Shown: one piece after another, positions 45,243 through 56,628 of the stretch | Position numbering within the stretch: the first letter of the stretch is position 1 | Layout: each line of letters begins with the position of its first letter | Assembly: GCF_000512585.2 (NCBI RefSeq) | Contig: NC_089243.1 | Location: 1,736,001-1,800,000 of the forward strand | Length of the DNA: 64,000 nt | Direction: 5' to 3' | DNA from: Kwoniella bestiolae CBS 10118 | Lineage: Eukaryota; Basidiomycota; Tremellomycetes; Tremellales; Cryptococcaceae | Position numbers and translations under genes: made by a program | The notes under the pieces: model-generated | Seen by the model: only the letters and a program-made list of their open reading frames with translations | Databases searched by the model: none | Told to the model about the DNA's origin: nothing

Positions 45243-47394
45243 TTAGAGGGGAGAAGGAAGTAACATTCTTCGTGAATCCTCGATGTACTCCTTGACTCGG
45301 ACTGTGACGAGATACATAACGATTAGCATATTGACCTTAGGTGCTTGCATACTGTCATGTTCGTGGAGGGAGTTTCACTCACCAAGGAAAGTGACAGCTT
45401 CCCTACCGTCCAATAACCTATGATCATATGTCAAAGCGACAACCATAATAGGTCTAATGACGATTTGACCGTTGACTACGACGGGCTTCTCCTTGATGGC
45501 GTGCATACCAAGTACGGCGGCTTGGGGAAGGTTGATACTGAGGAAGCGACACAACATCAGCCAAGTACTATAATGATATTTCACGTGACCGTCACGAGAA
45601 ATGATCACTTACATGGGTGTACCGTAGAGAGAACCGAAGACACCACCGTTGGAGATAGTGAAAGTACCGCCCGACATATCCTCAATACCAAGTTTGTTAT
45701 CTCTTGCCTACGTACGCATAACACATGATCAATCAGTCAACCACCAAAATGATAATCGACACGAATTCAAACATCCCAGACTTGAGAGTTACTCACCTTC
45801 TTACCCAACTCAGCGATAGCCTTCTCAATCTCAATCAAACCCATACTCTCCGCATTCCTCACAACGGGCGTAACGAGACCCTTTGGCGTAGCGACAGCCA
45901 CGCTCAAATCCACGTAATCCCTGTAGACGATCGAATCACCTTCGATAGAGGCATTGGCAGCTGGGATCTCCTTGAGGGCGAGACATGAAGCCTTGGCGAA
46001 AGCAGACATGAATCCCAATTTTACACCATCGGCTTTCAAGATTCCATCCTTGTATAATTTCCTGAATTCCATTAAGGAGGACATGTCGATTTCGTTGAAG
46101 GTCGTGAGGGACGCGGCGGCATTTTGAGAGGCCTTGAGTCGTTGGGCGATGGTTTGTCGCATTCTTGACATTTTGACCTGTGGGCGTGAAAAATATAGGT
46201 CAGGAGGGTGTCTCAAGTGTTACGAGGTAAATAATGGGATGAAATGGTGGAGTTGAAAGAGTGACGGAAGAGGAATCATGTTTGAAGTGTATAAAAGGTC
46301 AAAGAAATTGACTTGACGGAAAAAGCCACAGGGAGGAAACAAAACTCACCCTAGTCTCATTCCTACTACCCAAAGCCTTCTCCCCCTTCTCCCCCTCCTT
46401 CTGAGGCTTCTCCTCCTTCTTAGCCGCAGGCTTAGGCGCACTCTCCTCCTTCTTAGGAGCAGGTTTCTCCTCCTGAGACTTCTCCAACTTAGGAGCCTTC
46501 TCATCCTGTTTCTGATGCACCTCCTCGCTCGCGCCCTTCTCCTTGGCAGCTTCAGGTGCAGCCTGGTCCCTATTTCCTTCTTCGGCATTCTTGGCTTCTG
46601 ATTTGGCTGCTCCAGAGGGTTGGGATTTGTCTGCTTCGGAAGCGGCACCTGAGCCTTCACCACCGCCTTGTCCAGGTTCGATCTTGAATAGGTCTTGGCC
46701 TACTGTTACGGTGGAATCTTCCTCGGCTAGGAGCTCGACGATCTTACCGGCCATGGGGGCGTTGACTGATACGTCGATCTGACATCGTTGTATCGATCAG
46801 CACACGGTCTCATTTCACTATGGCACTTCAATGTAGATGAGATATGTTTGTTTTGGAACGTTGGTATGAGAGGAGAGGAGGAGGATAGGACCCACCTTGT
46901 CGGTCTCAATGGTAGCAATCTCCTCATCTTGACTGACGGAATCTCCTACTTGCTTGTTCCATTGTTTCAATGTACCCTCAGTGATGGACTCGGCCTATAC
47001 AAATCTCATATATCAGCTATCAATGCTATTCTATCTGACGGCTTTAAGCTAGCTCACCATTTGAGGTACTTTGACGGTTTCAGCTAAACACGGAACCACA
47101 AAGTCAGCCTATGGCTACCTCAGTGGGAATGAGATGATTAGCTCACCAAGGAGAAGAGAGGAAGAGTGGAACGCAGATCTGAAAACAAGTTTCTGCTGAG
47201 CAGGCAAGGCAGCTCGAGCTCTACATGATCCATGGATAAAGTCAGCGCACACTACAAAACAGTAAGAGAGTGAGAGGGATTACCCACAATTGAGGCTTAG
47301 CGACATTTCTAGCAACCGTCAAAGTCCTCACTCCTGATCTCCTCAGAGTAAAAGTACTGGACGAGGCGAGTATACGCGATGAGTTTCTGAGCAT
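45243..47394 (-). CDS. KGD2: 2-oxoglutarate dehydrogenase E2 (dihydrolipoyl succinyltransferase)
   Basis: Nine exons: 47394-47288, 47220-47147, 47083-47058, 46994-46896, 46778-46350, 46177-45797, 45707-45613, 45537-45383 and 45301-45243; 474 residues. It transfers the succinyl group to CoA in the TCA-cycle 2-oxoglutarate dehydrogenase complex of mitochondria. An Arg/Ser-rich presequence (MLRNSSRILASSSTFTLRRS) is followed by the lipoyl domain (VKVPQMAESITEGTLKQW; lipoyl Lys in IETDK, about residue 102, at the exon edge 46898-46896), a long Lys/Glu/Ala/Pro linker with no E1/E3-binding domain, as usual for E2o, then the catalytic domain (VKMSRMRQTIAQRLK, FNEIDMSSLMEFRK, LPQAAVLGMHAI) with the active-site motif YDHRLLDGREAV. 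It ends RRMLLPSPL. Everything expected is present. Confidence 0.95.
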
Positions 47395-47781
47395 GTTGAA
47401 GCTGGCTGTGTGGGAGATGAGGGATGAACAGTAGTATGGAGTGAAAGTGTGAAAGTACAAAATACCAAACAACCTGCACTCCCACCGAAATCAAATCAAA
47501 TGACGCTGACAACGTAGTAACACTCTCTCTGTAACCGGAACCAGTCATATGGTCCGTTAAAAAAATACAATAGCCATAAAAGTGGACACATCCGCCTTAT
47601 TCGGCGATCACACCGCTGAAATCCGATTACTGAAACTACGCGGCACTACCGATCCGCGCTTGATTTCCACAATCAAACGAAGCAGGGCATGCATGGCTGA
47701 GCGATAGCCAATATGTACTCATACACGGTGAGTTACAGTAAGTTGTGAGCACCATGCATGGTGTCGACGCTCGCCAAACAC
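47395..47781. other. Intergenic region
   Basis: 387 bp: promoter side of KGD2 and 3' flank of FBL-2. No gene or repeat noticed. Confidence 0.4.
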
Positions 47782-49212
47782 TCATGCATCAACCCGTTCA
47801 CGACATGCTATTGGTACATCCTCATCCGTGGTATCGCTTGATATTTTAAACATGACCGTCAACCTGAGCTCTTCACTCCTAACATCAATAAACCTAACCC
47901 CCTTCCTAGTGACCTCCATCATCCCCCACGGACCAAACCTCCTAGCTCCCCTAGTTTCATCATCAACAATCCCAGGCCACCCACTCTGATCCTCATCATT
48001 ACTCGCATACTCCTCATCCCTTCCAATCCACATACACCCAGCTGCGACCGCGACATTCCCCATCTCATCATACTCCTTATACTCCAATCTACCCAGATCG
48101 TACACTTCCAGAACCGTGTCTTTAGTAGGAGTAGTGTCAGGGGCATAATTGAATCTCGAGATGTGTTGTAAGAGTATATGTAAAGCTACCATCAACCCAT
48201 CCTCGTCGATATAGGTCGGTGGATCATCCTCTTCATCGCGCAGAACAAGCAGAGGCGAGGGTGTGCACTTGATACACCACCGGTTGTACGAGCCTATTAC
48301 AATGGTCGGATGAAAGTTGATGGTATTCCTGTCGATGTCGAAATTCAGATGACTGACCATTTCTGGCGAATAGCACTGGTCGAGTATGCCAAGAGATAAG
48401 GCATCTCTGAGAGATAGAGGTCCAGCTTGGATGTACTGAATGATAGCCTTTGGTCTAATTGTCTTAAGGAGCGCTGAGGCGAACTTGAAGGAGTCAGGAT
48501 GTTTCGTCATGATCTCGTCGTACAATTCAGGTGAACTCGTCGAACCGTCCTCCACAGGCGAGTTTACTCGAGCCTCTTTATGGGTATGATCAAAGATGAC
48601 CTCCTTCATCACTTTGACCCACCATCCTCCATCCCAAGCCCCGATCCTCAAGATCTCCAAATTAGGCATGAGATTTACATTTTTTCCCTCCATTCGAAGC
48701 TGTTCTAGAAGGGCCGACGCTTCTTGGCAATTTTCCAGATCCTCCCGAGTCCCCTCTAACACCTTGGTCTCCCATGCAGCTCTCTCGTCTATATCCATAC
48801 GTACATATCTATTCCCTTGTGCTTCATCTTCATCCCTAAGACCATGGCGATGCTGAATATCGAGGTGTCTGACATGTTTGATTGAATCGATCTTGCACAA
48901 CGATCTGTTGGAGGAAGATATACCGCACAGAAATGCGCGGGGATCATCAACTACTGGGTGGGTGTACAGGACTTTGCTGGCGATGTGAAAGAAGCGCTAG
49001 TGATGATTGATGAATTAGTGGACGACTGAGATTCCAAGTATGATAATGAGACATCATGTACAACTCACCTTGTTCACCCGTAATAGCGATGTCAGATCAT
49101 GTTGATGAAACTCTGTTCTCGTAGCTGGTGTGCCGACGTCGGGTGGAGGTCGGTACAAACATGAGGATATTGAGGCCAAGATCTCGTCAGGGAGGTCTGA
49201 CAGGATCATCAT
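47782..49212 (-). CDS. FBL-2, F-box-like protein
   Basis: Exons 49212-49069 and 48996-47782; about 452 residues from the first of two adjacent ATGs (MMILSDLPDEILASI). The F-box-like domain crosses the intron: LPDEILASISSCLYRPPPDV, HQHDLTSLLRVNK, then RFFHIASKVLYTHPVVDDPR. The remaining part has the family segments IKHVRHLDIQHRHG, NLEILRIGAWDGGWW, VVSNL-type leucine-rich strands and the near-terminal GPWGMMEVTRKGVRFIDV. It lacks the CxxC tail of several other members. Closest to FBL-3 next door (shared GAYDGGWW/GAWDGGWW and RRFGPWGMMEV/RRIGPWGMMEL). An in-frame upstream ATG at 49311 would add about 33 residues; I prefer the later start by comparison with FBL-3. Function unknown beyond a possible SCF link. 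Confidence 0.75.
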
Positions 49213-49404
49213 GGATTGGCGAGTGTTCGAGAACTTGAGTATTGAAGCAAGGCCATACAAAGTGTATTGAGCAGAGCAAGAAGTGATATCTACAGTAATC
49301 GCAAATGACATTCTCCTACCCCGCACATACCTACGGCTAAACGGTTAATCTCTGTGCCAGGCCATGAGTACGAGTACTTCTCCACCCCCAATATGAGATG
49401 CCTT

Positions 49405-50710
49405 TCATCTCTTGAACACCACCTTCAAACGATGTTCCACATGATACACATCTACAAACCGTATCCTACTATCTACAAGCTCCATCATCCCCCAAGGACC
49501 TATCCTTCTCTGATCTGATCTACCACCATCTATTCGATCAGGGATGGGTACCCTCCAATTCTCGTATTTATCCTCGAACTCCTGAATATCTTGACTAAGC
49601 TTCGGCGACTCATTCCTGCCAATCTGTTGAGGTAGCAGGTCCTCCAGACTGTAGATCTCCAGCGTAGTCTGCTTATGATCGTCATAGCCGGTATCTTCCA
49701 GAGGTAAGAAGTACGATACCCCTCTTAAGATCTTATCCAACACCTCGAATCTCCTGTTCACCCCATCCCCTCCAATGGCGATATGCACATACCATCTATT
49801 GACCAACCCATGTGCTATATTAGGAAGAGACTCAAGATCCTCTATACTTCTGAAATCGAATTTCAGATGACTGATCACCTCCCCCGTTCTGTCCGATAGG
49901 CCAGCCCCATCATACAAACAATTATTGAGCGCCATAGGTCCAAGCGTACTATACTGCTCTATCACCCTCGGTTTAAGTACCTTGATCAACTCCAAACCAG
50001 ACTCTTCAGGTTCATCGTCAACCCCCGTGAGCTGATTCCAAAGTACAGTCGGCAGTTCGTTAATGTATATCATGGAAAACTTGTTCAGTCGATGATGTTT
50101 ATTATACTGTATCTGCGCCATCTTATCATTCCACCATCCTCCATCGTACGCTCCGACGCTCAACCTATCTATTCCCTCTTGCCATATATTCTTTAGGTGA
50201 TGCTGGATGACGAGTGATTGGAGTATGTCAACGTATTTCGAACAGTTATCCAAGTCCACCGATGATTTGGCGAAGAAACCGTTTTCCCATTCTACTTGAT
50301 CTGCTTCAGAGAGATCGTAGTACGCTAATCTGGTGTTGTCTTCCATACTTTGTTTGTGGGTGAGATCTAACGTCTTGACGTGTCGTAGTAATTCCACTTT
50401 GAAAGATACTCCAGGGGTAGAAGTGGGATGAGATAGGCCGGTGAAGAACTGTAGGGGATCATCCACTATTGGATTCGAGTATAGGATCTTTCCAGCTAGA
50501 TCGAAGAATCGCTATCAACGATCAAAAGGTAAGCAGCCGTACGCAAGCTAAATAAATGATGGGGTTCACCTTGTTCAGCCGCAAGACCGTCGTCAAGTCA
50601 TGTTGATGATAGTCCTTCCTCGTACTTCCCGTACCTACAACGGGAGGTGGGCGATGTACAACGTATAAAATTCTTTCCCATATCTCCTCTGGGAGGTCAT
50701 TTGCAGCCAT
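49405..50710 (-). CDS. FBL-3, F-box-like protein
   Basis: Exons 50710-50570 (MAANDLPEEIWERILYVVHR) and 50511-49405; 415 residues. The F-box-like part reads LPEEIWERIL, RPPPVVGT, YHQHDLTTVLRLNK, then RFFDLAGKILYSNPIVDDPL after the intron. Downstream HVKTLDLTHKQSMED, LSVGAYDGGWWNDKM, HLKFDFRS and GPWGMMELVDSRIRFVDVYH match FBL-2, so these two are neighbours by duplication. The intron donor is GTGAAC. There is no C-terminal CxxC. The protein may act as a substrate receptor, but this rests only on the divergent F-box. Confidence 0.78.
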
Positions 50711-50953
50711 CTTTCGGTGAGCTGTCTGATAAGTTGAGAGGAGTATCGAGAGAATTGATGCGAAATATGAATTTAGAAGCAAAGTAGCCGAGCTGAGCGC
50801 AAACCAAGAGTGTGCCTGACAATGACATGTAACCCTAGCGCAGCTTCGCTCCTCCGAGTATGGAGCTTGTGTCTTCATACCACACATATGCATACAACTT
50901 TTTCGTATTGGACGCTATGAGGGGATGGTATCTACCCGTAAGATATGTACAGC

Positions 50954-52570
50954 TCACTCTCTCCCAGAACGACTCCCACAAGCCTCGCATCTCCCCTCCA
51001 AATGTTCCTCCAACTTAATCCCCTCTATCCCCTTCTCCGACAGCCCCAGATACCTATCCACCTCTGCCCTCTTCCTCTCCCAACTCCACTCTTCATCCCA
51101 CTCCTGTATCTGAAACCCCTTCAGATACCCCCCAAATTCCTCATCTACTCTCATAGGACTCAACGCACCATGAAATACCAACTTGGTTCTCGGATCCGAA
51201 AATTGTTCGGCCCTCAGGTCGTATATCCTCCCGAGGAGCCACTGGTACGTACTCCCCCTATCTACTATCCAATCTTTCCGACCTGTATCCTTGAGCCTGT
51301 CCCACGATCCATCCTCTATTATCCAATTGTTCGTCACTCCCTGAATGAGAGGTAGGGGTCGACAGGAAGTGTCGGTATGGGACTTGGTGATATGTATTGT
51401 GTAGCTCTGTAGATTTTTGACGCGATGTATGAAGATCGATAAGGGACCTGTAAAGTTATCCACACATAGATGTTGGAGTGACGGGCAGTTCGAGGTCAAT
51501 TCGTATCCGAATTGATAGGATATCTTGAGAGATACCGCTTCGTCCTGATGGCGTTTCGATAACAATCCACCGAGATTGTTGAAAGAGGAGTTTGAAGGGG
51601 GTTGAAACCTCTCTAATCCTGATGCTAGGAAGTTGTACCCCACATCCCACCTTGAATGTTGAGTCTTACCGAATGCTCCCACCGTGAGGATCTGCAAATT
51701 ACCGAACAGCTGTATTCCTTCCGGAAGACTTTGTCTGATCTCCCGAAGTAGGCGAGTAGTCCGAAGAGCAATGTCCACATCCCTCACTAAGGTTACTGCA
51801 GGCCATCTACTCCTCTCGAGCGAGAAGAGACCAGCTCGTGAGAGTGCTTCTCTGTCGGACTTGGAGAATGGCGGAACGATATCTGATTCGTTGGCGTGGG
51901 ATGGATCGTACCCCACATCCAGTCTGTAGATGTATTGGAACAATTCTAATTTGGAGAGTCGGTTAGGTGAGATGGGTTTGGAATGTATGTGCGATAGGAG
52001 GAGGTCCGGACGGATGGTGATTACTCTGGTGTATAGGATTGGAGCGGCTATGGAGTACCATTTCTGTTACATGCATCAGCTAAATCACATGTTGCGCTGC
52101 ACCGCTGGACAGTTGGTCGCGTGTGGGTAAGCTGCGAAGAGACACGACTCGCCTTGTTCACCCGCATAGCTACCGTCAGATCATGCTGATGAAGTTCTGT
52201 AGGTACAGATTTCTCATCTCCCTCCGCTCTACTTCCCATCCGCCTTCGCAGATGAAGTATGATCTTCTCCCATATCTCTCTAGGCAGGGTGGGCAAATCT
52301 TGCTTACCCCCTTCTATGACCTCGAAGTGAGGTTCGGGTCTGGGAGAAGCTGGCTCAGGTGAGAAAGGGGCATCGAAGCTCGAGATATCGTGGGGAGGTA
52401 TTGATTCTCGGAAGACCCGACCATGCTGCACGGCCTCTTTCAGCTGAAAGTATCAGATACTATGTCAGCTTTGTGACCATCGATCAAAGCATATATGCTG
52501 GCCTGAGACTGACCTGTTTCACCTCTCTATCCCTCTCGCCGGCCGACGCTTTGGACTCTACCGCTCCCAT
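50954..52570 (-). CDS. FBL-4, F-box-like protein with MGxxxS start and CxxC tail
   Basis: Exons 52570-52514, 52443-52153 and 52063-50954; 485 residues. Exon 1 encodes MGAVESKASAGERDREVKQ, an N-myristoylation-type start. Exon 2 has a Pro-rich linker and the F-box-like region LPREIWEKIILHLRRRMGSR and HQHDLTVAMRVNK. Its donor is GCGAGT, a GC-AG intron. Exon 3 continues KWYSIAAPILYTRVITIRPD, IYRLDVGYDPSH, QILTVGAFGKT and SLQHLCVDN and ends GRCEACGSRSGRE with a CxxC motif. It stands head-to-head with FBL-5, which has a similar myristoylation-type first exon, across a 439-bp spacer. Confidence 0.75.
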
Positions 52571-53009
52571 ATGTCCCTGAGCGTGAGGAGGTTCTTGTGT
52601 CACGGACGATGGAGGTAGCTGGTCAATAATGATAAGATTGAAGGGTGATAAATGCTGTGCACGATAGATAACTCTGATTGAGATGTTACGTGACAGATGA
52701 GTTAGCTTCACGCGGTAATCAAATCATGTCTTATCCGGAGAGATGACGCATTGACGCACGGACCGTCCTTATCTAATTCCACGCTAAACAGTGAGCACAG
52801 CCTTTGATTCTGTCAAGTTGTGTGTTTTGTAATGTGATTTGACATGCTTCTTCTATTCCCTACATGTACAAGTACATCATGACTACCTGGTACATGTTAG
52901 AACAAGCATATCATGTCTCTCATCCTTATCCTTGTCTCAACATACCAAATTGCATACTCGAACACCATCGACCTCCAGACAACCTGACTCACCCAGATCA
53001 ACACTCAAT
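52571..53009. promoter_or_regulatory. Shared divergent promoter of FBL-4 and FBL-5
   Basis: 439 bp between two divergent family members, so it probably works in both directions. No clear TATA element or palindromic box was noticed. Confidence 0.45.
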
Positions 53010-54754
53010 ATGGGTATCAATCCTTCAAAGCTAGCCATTAGCAGGGTATGTACTCCACCCCACATCATTCTCTTAAGCTCTCGAGCAAAGTAAGCGCAGC
53101 TGACTTGACTTGACGTGATGATTCTAGGCTGAAGGATTTTGCTCTGCCGGCAAATCCCTTCCTGATTTCATGTCAGGCGATGATATCTACTATCACAATG
53201 TCGATATTATCAACTCTTTTCCCGAATCATACTATCGACCCCACTCCACAGCGAATGATCTACCGGAACTACCTATCGAGATATGGCAGAGGGTATTTGT
53301 ACATCTTCGAAGAAAGGTGGGGCCGATCAAGGGGAAACAGAGGGAAAGAGGGGATTGGCATCAGAGGGATTTGGTCAATGCGATGTTGGCTTGCAAAGTG
53401 AGTGCTCAATATTCTTAGTCTCTTCATTGCAGCAACACCTTCTCCAAAGCATAGCCCAGCTTAGCTGATGCATGATCAGAAATTCTACTACCTCACTGCC
53501 CCCATCCTGTACGCACGAGTAATCACCGACCGACCCGACCTCCTATTCTACGCCATCGGCAAAAAGTCTCTTGGGGGCCTTCCCGAAAGATACACAAGAT
53601 GGACCAAACTTGATCTTCTCCAATTCGTTCATCGACTCGACCTCGCATACGGTGCCTTCCCAATCACCAAAGTCGATCTCCGATTCCCCATCTCCGAAGA
53701 AGACAAGGCGAGGTTTGAAGAGAAGATCTTCGTGTACAGTAACAACAACGAGGAGATCAGGAAGATGGTGAATGACGTGGATAATTCGCAATCCGCCGTG
53801 AGACAGGTCCACGATATCCGAACTCTTCGAAAACACTACCTAAAGAATCGAGAACCAGTCATAATGTCGAATCTGGAGATACTTACTGTACATCACCCAT
53901 CATTCAAATATCGTCATATAGACTATTCAACCGATATACCGTATTATGGTATCTCCCATCCAAACGATAATGTCTCCTGGCCACGATACGCCTTATTCCC
54001 CAATAAGCTAGAAAGATATCGTCAGAAGATCGATGGACGGGGAAATTCATTCTCACCCATCACCTCCGTGACTAAACGACACCAATTCTCATACGAACTT
54101 GCTCGTATCGCCACCCCACGACATGTGTGTATGGACGACGATAAAGGACCATATGCCTACCGAAGGGATGAAGGGCGGTACGATAAGATCAAGCTCACCC
54201 CTCCGGAAAGTATCACACTGCATGTATATCCCAGATCAGTGGGGAAGTTCATCCTCCCTCCTGAAAAGGATAAACAGATGCTCAGGTGGAGGGTCCAGCC
54301 TTTGATATTCTACGGATCAACCTACAGGTGGGTGTTAGATGATTTCGAATGGACCAATCATAGTGATCGTCGACAGAAGGCGGACCTGTACCAATGGTTG
54401 AAATGGAATATAAGCGAGTTCAGAACGTACTTCCAACCGATCCCCAAGGACGAAATTGAGAAACACCATCATAATCTTGCAAATGCTCATAGCAATCGTG
54501 ATGAGAAGACGAAGGTGGAGATATACGGTTGTTTAGATGTCGATCTGATTGATGAGGGATTTACGGTGCTGTGTGAAGAGGGGTATACAGATTATGATAT
54601 CAATTGGACAACCGAGCAGAAGAGGGATCAAGTCTTGGCCTTTCTGGAGATTGAGAACGGGGTAGGCGAGGTACAGGTGATGGAGTACGAGGCCGGGGTG
54701 TGCCCTGCTTGTGGGGTCGATGCGAATAGGTGGACCTGTTTTGAGGCGGAGTGA
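53010..54754 (+). CDS. FBL-5, F-box-like protein with MGxxxS start and CxxC tail
   Basis: Exons 53010-53045, 53128-53397 and 53480-54754; 526 residues, the longest member. Exon 1 encodes MGINPSKLAISR (myristoylation-type). Exon 2 ends with the F-box-like region LPELPIEIWQRVFVHLRRKV, WHQRDLVNAMLACK, and exon 3 continues KFYYLTAPILYARVITDRPD. Family segments FVHRLDLAYGAFP, NLEILTVHHPSFKYR and ARIATPRHVCMDDDKGPYAY follow. The end GVCPACGVDANRWTCFEAE carries the CxxC motif and one further cysteine. Function unknown beyond the F-box inference. Confidence 0.8.
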
Positions 54755-54961
54755 TGTGGACGGATTTGGGATAACATTGTATGGGTCGAGAATGAGTTTG
54801 TACGTATCTATCAAACATGAACAATTACGAATCCTTGCGAAGATGTCATACTCCCTGGGGTTAGGAGATCTTTTTCGTTCTCACTTCATCTTTCGCTAAA
54901 ATGAACGACCTTCGTCCATCATCACTCCTTGATCACGCTACATGTATGAGAACACTGCAAC

Positions 54962-56358
54962 ATGGAAGCCCCAGGAATGAACCGCCTACCCGATGATGTC
55001 CTTCACAGATTCATCAAACTCTTGAAGGATATGCGACCCACTATTGACCCCACCGTAGAACATACCAGACAAAGACCCAATATGCTTTTAACCCTCATGC
55101 GAGTGTGTCCTGTAAGTATTATTTCTCTTCCTTTCTCCCAGTTTCGCCTCGCCCCCCTCCTCTCCCCAATTCTTTACTCCCCTACTTCTCACTTCCGCTC
55201 CTCTTCTCCTCATGTTTCCTTCTCCGTTCACCCTTTGCCCCTCTACCATCCTTCAAGTCAGTCACGTACTCACATTGTACTGCTCCCTCACACCTCACAA
55301 AGCGTTTCCATAACCTCATCATTTCCTACATCTACACCCCCTCGATCACCATTACCGACCCCTCCAAATTCTTCTTTGGACTCAACCGTCCCTCCCCCAA
55401 TGGATGCGTACCGAAGAAGTACCGATTGAAAATGATAAAGAAAATCACCTTCGCATATCCCCACACTACCGGAAGAGACGGATAGTGGGAATGGGAAGAT
55501 GTGATATTTCATCCTCAAGCGGATAAGGTGATGAGGTTATATATACTTGCATTGGATACGGTGGACCGAGCTATCACCATTCTTCGGGATATGAATTTGA
55601 ATGGAAGGTTGTTGATGCGCAATGTTCAGAGATTATCGATCTTACCTATCCAGGAGTGCAGGTATGAGAACCACCATAGTCTGCTCAATCGGAAGTTAGA
55701 AAGATGGGGTGTAAAGGAATGTTATAGCGAGAGGATCAACTATCTCTTGGATAATCGATTTGATATCCAGGATCAGTTCCAGGCTATACTCGCCAGAATC
55801 CTGTCTCCCCCACATTTGTGCGACCATTCTTCCCATGGACCATATTCCTGGGATCTATCGGCAGTTCCACCGCCTAAAACATACACCACAGAGATAGGAC
55901 GAGAATACATCCGATACAAGATTCCTATACCTATCCTTAGTAGTTCGACCACACGACTGATCATCAAGTCAGAGACAGTACAGAACTTTCGTCCAAAGGA
56001 AGATTGGTTTCTTACTCCGCAAGACAGGGAGGCGCGTTCTCTCGAAGGATTTCTCAGATGGTTTAGATTGATCCTTACCAAGACTGTCCGAGGTTTACCT
56101 AGGGGAAACGGGAATGGGAATGGACAAACTAGGATGATCATCTATCTACCTGTTGAACTATCCGTTCTTCGTACCGTTGCTCCGAGACTGCGTACTTCCC
56201 TCGGAGATCAGATTGAGGGGATGAGCTACAGTAAGATCTTCGAGGAGATAGGTAAATGGTTGATCGGGAAGAAGGGCTCGGGATTCAAAGGGAAGGGGGT
56301 GAAGGTTGATGTAGCTACTTGGGCGGAGAGGGGAGAGTGTCCTGCCTGTGGGAAATGA
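54962..56358 (+). pseudogene. FBL-6, F-box-like gene with in-frame stop
   Basis: Exon 1 (54962-55111) encodes MEAPGMNRLPDDVLHRFIKL and LMRVCP; exon 2 (55303-56358) starts RFHNLIISYIYTPSITI and ends GERGECPACGK with the family CxxC tail. The 402-codon frame is interrupted by one TAG at 55483-55485 (codon 111), between ITFAYPHTTGRDG and WEWEDVIFHPQ. The downstream 290 codons stay open and conserved (HLCDHSSHGPYSWDL, IPILSSSTTRLIIK). Either the gene died recently, or it is read through, or the base is an error. The intron of 191 nt is longer than usual and pyrimidine-rich. Confidence 0.7.
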
Positions 56359-56628
56359 ACACTGTGTTTAGGTTTAGGTTTGTGGATATGCAGTATGCTA
56401 TGCAATAAGATTTACGAACTGAAGCATACGAGTGATAGCTGACCTGGCCATCGTCTTCCAGATTCGAGCATGAGTCTATTATCTTGCCGGAATGATAAAC
56501 CCGATCTACCCTGAATACATAAATTTACAGTATTCCACTGCACGTGCTTATCAAAACGTAAATAAATCACCTTTCTCTCATCTCATCATCATCTCGTTCT
56601 CACTCATGCTTGCGACCTGCTCGAGAAG

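Noticed and set aside
46346..46663. Arg/Leu-rich ORF inside KGD2
   Set aside because: Out-of-frame shadow of the Lys/Glu/Pro linker codons of Kgd2.
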